A DNA stretch of 64,000 nucleotides. Source: Centrapalus pauciflorus (Eukaryota; Streptophyta; Magnoliopsida; Asterales; Asteraceae). Shown here one piece after another: positions 50,370 to 59,531 of this stretch. Both the position numbers and the translations under genes were made by a program. Below the pieces are notes generated by a model. It saw nothing but the letters and a program-made list of their open reading frames with translations. It had not been told where the DNA came from and searched no databases. The first letter of the stretch is position 1. Each line of letters begins with the position of its first letter. Where the stretch lies: assembly GCA_020465985.1 (NCBI GenBank), contig JAANYP010004802.1, forward strand, positions 124,001 through 188,000. The letters run 5' to 3'.

Positions 50370-52387
50370 TGTAACATCCTCGAATTGAATTACTGTAATT
50401 TGGATCTATTTAGGCGGATAATTTATAATTAAGTTGAATTATGAGCAATTATTATGTATTTGGAATATTTAGAAAGTTTGTTGTTATTTTAAGAAAATTT
50501 GAACTCTGAATTATTATTATGGAGTATTAAGATTATAAAAGTTGATAATGATAAAACTAAGAATAAATCAGTATTTTATGGAACCGATTAAGTTGAGGGG
50601 TGAAATGTGCAAAATGGGAAAGATGGGAATAAAAAGGTCAAATGCCTTTCATTTTCACATTTACTCTCTCTCTCTAGAAACTCTCTCTACTTCTCTCTAC
50701 GATATCTATCAAACCGACCGGCCGATTTTCGAGATTTATACGTTGTTGGAAAGACCTCGAGGAGTACTACAACAATCTACGGTTGGCTTCTTGATTTCGT
50801 ACGAATTGAGGTAAGAATCGACCCATTTAAGTTTATATATTTCGGTTTTGAAAACATGAATTTCGAGTTTATCATTTTTTGCATGAATAAAGCTAGTTTT
50901 GCTTGAGTTTTAACTAGAATATGATAGTGTATGTGTAATAGAATCAAACCTAGGTATAATACTTGACATATTCATGATTTTAGGCTTTGAAATGAAGGAT
51001 TTAAGTTGTAGATATGAACAAACTCGAGAATGTCAAGAACATAGTCGAAATGCAAGAACAAACTCGATTTTTGAGCTAAATTCGAGTATATATTCGAATC
51101 TAACACCAAGGAATTCGAATTTAAGTCCCTAAATTCGAATTTGGGTCCCTAAATTCGAATGACATTCGAATTTAACCATGGGGGGTTCGAGTTTAGCCTT
51201 AAAATCGAAGGGAAATTCGAATTTACCCCTAAAATTCGAATTTGATGCCTAAAAAATTGAAAACCCACTCTCTAAACTCGAATATATTGAATGAAACACA
51301 TAGACAATACATAAAATAACAAAAGTTCTTTAAAGGATAAGGTTTGAACTTGAGTTGGGTTCAAACTTAGTTGTGGTTCGAATTTGGATATGGATCCGAA
51401 ATGGGGAAAAATATTGCAAAACTTGTAAAACTTGGTTTTATGGATTTAAACAATTATTGACATGATGTGTTGTTACAAATAAGTTACAGGTGCCTTGTGG
51501 TGTTGTTTAACCCAAAGTGGGGTACTTTGTGATCCGGTTGAAATCCCGAGGAGAAATAAAATTTGGATAAAGTTAATAACGCACCCACTGTGAGTACCTT
51601 TGATTTTAGCATGTCTGCATTTGCTTTATGTTTGCTATGCCTACTGAGGCATGTTGTTTCACTTTCGTTTGGCACTCTACTAACTTGCGTATATATATTG
51701 ATGCACATTCATACTTGTTGCATGTCCTTTCTTTTGTTGTGCATTCTGTTGATGGACCTGCGTGGTCGCATCTGTACTCTGATGTTACTGTGCTATATGA
51801 GCCAAGAGTTTGACACCTCTATGGTCAGGATAGACAGTATGACATCCCCGATGGTATGTTTGCCTCAGTTTGGTGGGTTTCTTAATGCCGAGTGTCAGCT
51901 CGAAGGGGCTGCCGGCTCGGGGTTGCGTACTTTGAGTACGTGTAGAGTATACGGTATGTGTTACCGCGGTTACTCTGGGTGGCATCATAAAGATTTGTAG
52001 AATGTGTAAAATCATATGGTATTCACTAAGCAATTCGCTTACCCCTTAAGTTGTTGACTTTTTACAAGAAAAGGGAAATCCGCTGCGGGACGATCTAGCT
52101 AGGACATCTGTCGAAGTGATTTGAAGATTTCATCTGTTTAACTTGGTATTTGGTTTATGGAATTTCTGTTGTTATAAATTTGGGGATGATCTAATACTTT
52201 TGAGTTTGTAGACTTAGACGTGGAACCTATGTAGCACCGTAGGGTGTTGGGCACTAGTTCGTATTATTTTATTTCGTATTTTATGTTTCCGCACTTAAAT
52301 TAAGTTATCAGATCATTATATAGCTGTATGTTGGTGATTAATCCTGGGTGAATGGTAAATGGTGGTTAATGTGGCAAGGGTGTCACA
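50370..52387 (+). mobile_element. Gypsy solo LTR, 2018 bp, nested in the CACTA transposase
   Basis: Starts TGTAACATCCTCG and ends GGGTGTCACA, which are inverted at the tips. The right flank is TGAAC; the left flank is GTGAC, which equals the same site after loss of one A. Removing the insert restores the transposase frame (EEQNTS before, PAVEDEG after). It has the CTCTCTCTCTAGAAACTCTC leader-like stretch (50665-50690) and a conserved region near 52030-52090. It contains repeats of AAATTCGAATTTGGGTCCCT (51110-51260). No internal coding domain. Confidence 0.85.
51040..51270 (+). repeat. AATTCGAATTT word cluster in the solo LTR
   Basis: At least nine TTCGAAT-centred palindromic words in 230 bp, spaced 15-30 bp (for example AAATTCGAATTTGGGTCCCT). 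Confidence 0.75.
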
Positions 52388-53290
52388 TGAACCGGCAGTC
52401 GAAGATGAAGGAACATCAGATGCAGGAGGTAGTGGGGTTGACCAGCAATTTGCTGAATTGTTTGAGGAGATCGAAACAGACTTGTACCCTGGTTGCACGT
52501 GGTTGTCTTCTTTAAATTGCTTAGCAAAGCTCTTACACATGAAGGCCATGAACAAATGGACTGATAGTTCATTTGATCAGCTTTTAGAGTTTTTGAAGTT
52601 TGCACTTCCAAAAGATAATAGGATTCCAACTTCATACTACGAAGCTAAGAAGAAGATGAGAAAGATAGGGTTAGGGTACAAAACGATCCATGTTTGCAAA
52701 AATAATTGTTGTTTGTTCTGGAAAGAGAACGAATTAAAACAAACATGTCCGATTTATGGTGATAGTAGATGGTATGACGATAAGACAACCGCGAAGAAAG
52801 TTCCTCAGAAGGTGTTACGTTACTTCCCGTTGACGTCCAGGCTTTAACGCATGTATAGTTCTAGACACACTGCAAAAGAGATGATTTGGCATAATACTGG
52901 ACGATCGCAAGATGGCAAATGCGTCATCCGGTTGATGGCACCGCCTGGAAAGCGTTTGACACAACATATCCAGAGTTCGCTAAAGAACCCAGAAATGTTC
53001 GATTGGGTTTGGCCGCTGATGGTTTTAATCCTTTCGGTAATATGAGTTTGTCATATAGTATGTGGCCAGTCATTTTAACCACATACAATACGCCTCCATG
53101 GATATGCATGAAAGAGTCTTCGTTTATGTTGACATTGTTGATACCGGGTCCTAAATCACCTGCGAAGGACATGGATGTATATTATTGCAGCCGCTGGTTG
53201 ATGAGCTAAAAATGTTGTGGGGCGAAGGAGTACAAACAAAAGACACCTTCACAAACAACGTCTTCACAATGCTAGATTTTGTCTCATAGA
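52388..53290 (+). pseudogene. CACTA TNP2-type transposase relic
   Basis: 52388-52847 reads FEEIETDLYPGCTWLSSLNC, LLHMKAMNKWTDSSFDQLLE and CLFWKENELKQTCPIYGDSR, followed by KVPQKVLRYFPL: the N-terminal half of the TNP2/Transposase_21 family. A stop or frameshift near 52847 leads into 52851-53209 with HPVDGTAWKAFDTTYPEFA and VRLGLAADGFNPFG, then PPWICMKESSFMLTLLIPGP, the conserved core. After LVDELKMLWGEGVQT the frame ends at 53289 in a tandem array; the second half of the domain is missing. Catalytically dead. Confidence 0.92.
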
Positions 53291-53812
53291 CGCCTATTAT
53301 CATGAATTATAAGTGTGAATGCTAGATTTTGACCTATTATGACATGTATGAACCCACAAATCGGTAAATACGAGTATAAATGTGTTAATGGAACCTATCA
53401 TCATTTAAATGAAGTAATTATGTCTCATACAAGCCTATTATCATGAATTATAAGTGTGAATGCTAGATTTTGACCTATTATGACATGTATGAACCACAAA
53501 TCGGTAAATACGAGTATAAATGTGTTATAGGAACCTATCATCATTTAATTGAAGTAATTATGTCTCATAGACGCCTATTATCATGAATTATAAGTATGAA
53601 TGCTAGATTTTGACCTATTATGACATGTATGAACCCACAAATCGGTAAATACAAGTATAAATGTGTTAATGGAACCTATTATGATTTAATTGAAGTAATT
53701 ATGTCTCATACACGCCTATTATCATGAATTATAAGTGTGAATGCTAGATTTTGACCTATTATGACATGTATGAACCACAAATCGGTAAATACAAGTATAA
53801 ATGTGTTAATAT
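53280..53812 (+). repeat. 140-bp tandem array replacing the transposase 3' half
   Basis: Four units start with TGTCTCATA at 53280, 53421, 53561 and 53702, with ATGAATTATAAGTGTGAATG and GACCTATTATGACATGTATG inside. Units differ by a few bases and by one A in ACCCACAAATC. The transposase sequence at 53268-53285 (ATGCTAGATTTTG) is itself a piece of the unit, so the array seems to have grown from the truncated coding sequence or fused with it. Confidence 0.9.
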
Positions 53813-53839
53813 GAATCGATTGAAATAAACATAGTCATT

Positions 53840-54287
53840 ATGACTTGGTACAGGAGAGATTGAATGCTGAAAGGATTAGTCAATCATCGTTTTCTCCTTC
53901 TATTAATGAGCAAGAAATCGCTTCGAAGGTAAAATATCTATATATTATTTATACCCACACAAACACACATATATTGAAAATTTATTAACATATTGTTTTT
54001 CTCATTAGGTGTTTGGGGAAAGACGTGGCCATAACGTCGGACGTGGCCAAAAGCTGAATAAAGGCCGTGCAATGATGTCTTCGTCATCAACAACATCATC
54101 ATCGCAACCATCAACATATGAGAAAATTCAAGAATCATTGCGCAAAAACAACAAAAAATGGAAAAACCGTTTTACAAAGTGGATTGCTATGATTGGTAAT
54201 GATAATCCGACTTTAAAATTAGGTCCAATATTTGACGATGATGAGGATGAGGATGAGAATGAGGATGACAATGACGACGAGGAGTAG
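53840..54287 (+). pseudogene. TNPA-like (Transposase_24-type) C-terminal exons
   Basis: An exon near 53850-53930 (RLNAERISQSSFSPSINEQ, EIASK) is followed by an intron-like gap with GTAAAATATC and CTCATTAG ends. The last exon, 54009-54287, has VFGERRGHNVGRGQ, similar to the VLG-RSGYVRGLG segment of the plant En/Spm second protein, a Ser/Thr-rich stretch and a long acidic tail (DDDEDEDENEDDNDDEE). Ends at the TAG at 54285-54287. The upstream exons of this gene are lost. Confidence 0.65.
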
Positions 54288-54539
54288 GTTGGGATTTGGG
54301 ATTCGGTTGGTTTGAAACCTTTTTGGAATATTTATGTTGCTAAGTGTTATTTTTTGTGTTTGAAACAATTGAATTTGTAATGTTAAGTGTTACAATTTGT
54401 TATGTTAATTAAGTGTTATTGAATTTGGATGCATTTTAATTGTTAAGTTTATATATACAGCAGCAAATTGTATTTTTGGGATTTGCAGATTGTAAATCCT
54501 GGAATTAACATAAAAACTAAAAAAAATATTTAAAAAAAA

Positions 54540-54885
54540 CCCTTTTGCGACGACAGTCGTCGCGAAAAGTGTTTTCTAAAAACAATTTAAAAAATAAAAT
54601 ATACCATTTTGCGACGACAGTCGTCGCTAAAAGCCATTATTTAAAAAAAAATAAAAAGAAAAATATCCTTTGGCGACGACTGTCCTCGCAAAAAGTAATT
54701 TTTAATAAATTAAAAAATCAGTTAAAATTCGTCGCAAAAACCAAAAGTGTCGTCGCAAAAAAGAGTTTTGAGACAACCTTTATGTGATGAATCTCTTCGC
54801 GACGACTGTCGTCGCAAAGACCCCTTTGCGACGACATTTTAGGTGTTTTTCCGACGACTTTTGTCGTCGCAAAAGGGCTATTTTC
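54540..54885. promoter_or_regulatory. right subterminal repeat zone of the CACTA element
   Basis: Many TTGCGACGACAGTCGTCGC-type palindromes (for example 54545-54563, 54610-54628, 54798-54817) and single GCGACGAC/GTCGTCGC words. Each palindrome is two inverted copies of the left-end repeat. Confidence 0.8.
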
Positions 54886-54896
54886 TTGCAGTGTGT

Positions 54897-55470
54897 GCAA
54901 ACTATCTTTAGCAATTTTTAATTTTTTTCTTAAACACGTACCAAACTTGTTTTACATAGCAAGTTTCGTTGTTGTATGATGTCTTTTTGATTTCTATATG
55001 TAGCGAGTTTCGTTGAGTTTTAAGTTATTGTGTTGTATGTGATTTTAGGGAATTTAAGTTGTATGCTTAATTTTGTAATTTTAATTGTTTTTAGTCGACG
55101 TATAGTGTTTAAGGTGAGTTAAGTTGCTTGGTTATGTGATTTTATTGTTAATTTGAAAATCATTAATTGTGATCGCCAATGTTATTTTGAATAGGGTTTG
55201 AGATCAAAGTTATGAGTATTATATGTAATTTGTGGACTATTCACTAATATGTGAACGGACAAGTACATACGTTAATGTCCATTAATGCACTAGTATCATT
55301 TTGGGATTGTACGTATTTTGGTTGAGTCGATGTAGGTTACTGTGTCATGGAAGCATTCTTTTATATACTGTGATGTGTTTAAATTGCTCGATAAAAGAAA
55401 CACCATTTCCTATAATTGCGTTGAGAGGAAAATGATCATCAAAGAGTTGTTCCATGAATGCCCCCAAGTT
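54897..55470. other. flank with an unrecognised open frame cut by the hAT element
   Basis: Mostly AT-rich. From 55342 the plus strand reads WKHSFIYCDVFKLLDKRN and CVERKMIIKELFHECPQ up to the hAT insertion at 55471; after the element, 56433 onward reads INGLWSVGGHDCTNISCIF before a TAG. The two parts join in frame once one target duplication is removed. It may be a decayed host or TE gene. I do not recognise the family. Confidence 0.3.
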
Positions 55471-56424
55471 CAGTGGCGGATCCAGCCACCGAATGGACCC
55501 GTTGCACAAATTTTCATCGCGTTCACGATTCGAAAATTAAAATGATTATTTTAGTCGGGTCGGGTTAACACACGAATATTTATAATTTAAAAATAAACAT
55601 ATAATCTTAAATCAATACAAATTGGAGTTGAAGGAATGAAAGGATTCGATGATTGTGGTTGTTGTTGAGATTGTGAATGTGGTTGTGTGATATTATCGGA
55701 TTCGTTAGTTTCATTTTTACTAACTTTTGAAGATGGACCGTCGTTTCTACTACTTAACAATAACTTCCTTTTGAAAAATTTATCTATTAATCCTACAATT
55801 AACAAATTAACAATTCAAAAAACTAAAAACACAAATTTATCCATTAATCCTACATTTAACAAATTAAACACACTTTAAATTTCAATCAAAGAAATTAAAA
55901 ACTAAAAAATATAAACTTTATTCAACACAAATCACAAATTCACAATTAAACCCTAAATCCAAGTAATAAGGATCAAATATTCAAAGAATAGTGGAATGCA
56001 TAAAGATATTTGGATAAAATTTGGATTGGGCTTATATTTTTTTTTTTTAAGTAAATGATTATTGGGTTAGAAATTGGGCTAAAATTAATATTGGGTTTTA
56101 AAAAGATATGGGGTTAACGAGTTTAAAAGTTAGTATTGGATTATTTGGGTTTTAATTTTGAAAAATATGATTGGATGTTGTTGATTTATTAATTTAATGT
56201 AATAGTTATTTATTTACTTATTTAGGCAATCAATTTTTTTTAGGTATCAAAATTCTTTTAATAAAGTTGCACACACATAATTTTTGAATGTTATAAGTTG
56301 CACACATAAAAATTTATCGGTTGCACATATAAAATTTTTAAAATTTTTTCACCACGAAACGAGGTTATCTGAGAAGGGACCCGTTACACGGGCTATCCCC
56401 ATTTCAACCTAAGTCCGCCCACGG
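55471..56424 (-). mobile_element. hAT element, 954 bp, with transposase N-terminal remnant
   Basis: Left end CAGTGGCGGATCCAG, right end reverse complement CCGTGGGCGGACTTAGG. Flanked by CCCAAGTT (55463-55470) and CCCAAGGT (56425-56432), an 8-bp duplication with one mismatch, as hAT elements make. On the minus strand 55805-55587 reads LIDKFFKRKLLLSSRNDG and NPFIPSTPICIDLR, which resembles the N-terminus of plant zinc-finger hAT transposases (typically FFKRK near the start). The rest of the transposase is missing. Confidence 0.82.
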
Positions 56425-56672
56425 CCCAAGGTGGTGGTATTAATGGTTTATGGTCGGTTGGTGGACATGATTGTACAAATATATCTTGTATTTTTGAAGA
56501 AAAATAGCAAGGATGATCAATTAGTGTGTTTGTTATTTATAAGAAGTTATCGTTATATGTTTGTAGAATTGCGTTCATCCGAGATATTAATTAGTTTGTG
56601 TGGATATTGTGTACAATTAATGCTTTTGTTTAATTTGACTTACAAAGTTTTAAAGATATATAGACATTTTTA

Positions 56673-57355
56673 ATTTGTCACATTTTTTATATCTACTCTT
56701 TTCATATAGTTTGTTATATGTTTTGATGTATAGATGCTTGATATCTTTTCAAATTCAACTGACGTTATAAAATAACGACATGTAGAATATTCATACAGTA
56801 ATACAATTAACTAATGGTATGTACACTACATAAATTACATTAATTGATTACTCGTTTAGGTATACTGCCTTATATATTCAAATTCATCATCTCCCAACGT
56901 TTGTGTATTTTTTTATCGTTCATTCGCTACAATCATTTCGATTTTGTTATTGTAGTACGTACTCTCATCAAATAAACACAAGGTAAACCTAATGATTTCA
57001 AAACTCCACATGTGCATCAATGATCCCATTCTTTGCTTGATCTAAAACTTTAAAACGTCACTGGGAATCGTATGAATCGTCTATGCTGTATTTAAGGATT
57101 TTGTTTTACCTCTTTGGTTGTCGCCCAACACATAGGTGATTGCTTGATCTCGCTATTTACCATTCTTGTAACATTAATTACATAAATTTTTAACCAAAAT
57201 GATGCTTCAAGTACATGAAAGTAACTTGCATATATGTCAGTTGAAATGCCGCTATTGTAAGTTAGCCTAGAAATAATCATTAGTATTACTATCAGTTGGA
57301 GCCTGTACGTGTGTGTGACGAGACATTGTGTACGTTCACACATTTCGCATCATTG
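56673..57355. other. intergenic, no gene seen
   Basis: AT-rich, nothing supported. Confidence 0.5.
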
Positions 57356-57517
57356 AGTAGCGGAGTCAGGAAAATTTTCCATTGGGTGCATCAATTATGT
57401 GGAATATTCATCAGCTCTACTATACAACTTAAATGACAGGATATTCTACTACAGTTTATGAACTCATTGGGAGCCTTCCCTCCCCTCCCCGCTTCTCTCA
57501 ACATGGCTCCACCCCGG
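57356..57517. mobile_element. small hAT-type MITE, 162 bp
   Basis: Left end AGTAGCGGAGTCAGGAAAAT, right end reverse complement CCGGGGTGGAGCCATG, sharing the GTNGNGGAGNCA pattern of hAT ends. Flanked by CATCATTG (57348-57355) and CATCATTT (57518-57525), 7 of 8 matching. Confidence 0.65.
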
Positions 57518-57525
57518 CATCATTT

Positions 57526-59052
57526 GAGGTCATGACGTTTGAAAATTTAGCAATGAAGGTAGAATTTTGATCAATATATATTGGATAGCTAATGTACCTA
57601 AGCATATTAAATTAAAAAGGCAAAACAATATATTCTTCAATGGATGTTAATTATGATACAAATGTGATGATTAGTATGCGGAGACTTGATTTTCGTGTTA
57701 AGCTAACACGTACTGTCTAGAAGGACTAGACGTGACGTTGTTTACAGAAAGTTAATTCGTGAATAACTAAATGTGAATGACAATACCGTGAAACGTTGTT
57801 CAAATGGTAGTAAGACATGTAATTAAATTGAAAACTTTGAATAAATTTTTTTTAAGAGGATATGTTTTTGTTAACCAAAAAAATACTAGTATTATCATTC
57901 ACATAATATCTTTTTAAAAATAATTCAGTAACTTATTTACATGTTATTAGTTAATCTTGATCAAACATGCTGTTATGTTAGTTCTAATAATGAATGTAAT
58001 TTAATTTGTGTTACGTACTATTTTGTTTGATATACAGAACAATAATAAATATAGGGTCGGCCCTGAGGGTGTGCAGTAAGTGCGACCGCTCAGGGCCCCA
58101 AGTTTGATAGGGCCTCATCATTGACCGGTGATCGGAAAAAATGGTGAAAGACTAAAGTCTGTTTAAGTTTAATTATTGTGTCTCACGTCATTAACAAATA
58201 CATATGTGAGTGTAAGGATGTATGATTATTAAAAATAAGTGTATAGCAATGCTCTTTCAGATAAATATAGTTTTGAAATTAATTATTTTGTTCAAGTTAT
58301 ATGAACACGTTTTAATATCATTGTTTTAAATGTTTTTTTATGTATATAGCAATTGCTAGACAGTAATAACTAATAATTTTTTATATAAATTAAAATTTTT
58401 TCACATTTTAAGAGTCTACTACGTAATTATTGAACAAAGCCATCAAAATTCACAAGACGGCCATGAATAAATATATAATTTTTAATCGTTTGTCCTATAT
58501 ATAAATTGACCACAAGCTAATGTAGTAGTTTTAAAATTGGGCTTATGTGTATATTATTGTTGGTAAATATCCAGCACGTACTAGATATTTCTATATTCAA
58601 AAATGAATGATAAATTTCATCATCACATATTTGTTATATTTTTATTACATTCCACTGTATATATTTGTTACAAGTATATCTAGTGTCTTTCAACACAAAG
58701 CCAATTAAACTTAAATTACAGGAATGTGTTATACGAATCGAAAAAATAAAATGAGTTATTTGAAAAATAAGTATGAAAAACTATGTTCATAACACACCCA
58801 ACAAAATGTACGGCAAAAGGGTAAACCAAATTAAGGTTCATCGACCCATTTAGTCAAGTTCTACGGTACACAACTCATTTTTGTTAATAACAAACGTTCG
58901 CAATCATCTCATCCCTTAATTGGTTGATATATCTAAATTTGTATTTTGGTATGATTCTAAGTCGTAATCTCAATTTGGTCGCACTGGATGTCTCCTCGTA
59001 CATAGCTCTCCATATGTCATCGGAAATACACCTCAATTATTAGTTTTCAAAT
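57526..59052. other. intergenic, with a possible single TE end at 58055
   Basis: No gene. The sequence TAGGGTCGGCCCTGAGGG at 58053-58070 resembles a common plant hAT terminus, but no partner end was found, so it is not called as an element. Confidence 0.4.
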
Positions 59053-59353
59053 GAGCTAATTGCTAAAAATAGTAACAACTTTATATTTTCTTAGCATTTA
59101 TAACAACATTATATATTTTTTTATCATTAATAACATTAACTTTTGGATTTTTTATCATTTATAGCAAAAGTTGTTGCTATAAATGATGATAAAAATACAA
59201 AAGTTAATGTTATTTATGATACAAAATATAAAAGTTGATACTATTAAATATAAAAATACAAAAGTTGATGTTATTAATGATAAAAAATAAATTATATTGT
59301 TATAAATGATAAAAAAAATTAAAAAAATTATTACTATTTTTAGCGACTAACCT
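59053..59353. mobile_element. foldback MITE (Mutator-type), copy 1, downstream of the acyl-AMP ligase gene
   Basis: 301 bp. Left end GAGCTAATTGCTAAAAATAG, right end reverse complement TAGGTTAGTCGCTAAAAATAG, which share the final GCTAAAAATAG. Flanked by TTTTCAAAT (59044-59052) and ATTTCAAAT (59354-59362), 8 of 9 matching. The whole body is built from inverted repeats of ATAAATGATAAAAAATACAA and AAAGTTGATGTTATTAATGA, so a single strand can fold on itself. A second copy lies at 61748-62055. Confidence 0.78.
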
Positions 59354-59531
59354 ATTTCAAATCGAGAGCTATGTACAAACAATGCTCCTATTTGTGTATG
59401 TAAATATGTAATCAACTAGGAGAATACAATTAAAATCAATAATTCCAAAATTATATTTTATTTATGCATAAAGTTCTTCAATTGGTACGAGGTGTACACC
59501 ATATTGATGTTTAGATTAACATAAGCAATAT

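Larger units (their letters stand above)
47905..54893 (+). mobile_element. CACTA (En/Spm) transposon, 7 kb, defective
   Basis: Left end CACTACAAGAAATTGAC, right end CTATTTTCTTGCAGTG (reverse complement CACTGCAAGAAAATAG). Flanks are TGA (47902-47904) and TGT (54894-54896), two of three matching. Subterminal zones carry many GCGACGAC and GTCGTCGC words in both orientations: four at the left end (47927-48000) and more than ten at the right (54546-54870). Inside are a GC-rich leader with possible non-coding exons, a TNPD/TNP2-type transposase relic and a TNPA-like 3' exon, all left to right. A Gypsy solo LTR (50370-52387) and a 140-bp tandem array interrupt it. Confidence 0.92.

Noticed and set aside
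58053..58130. hAT element starting TAGGGTCGGCCCTGAGGG
   Set aside because: Only one end is recognisable; no partner end or duplication found.
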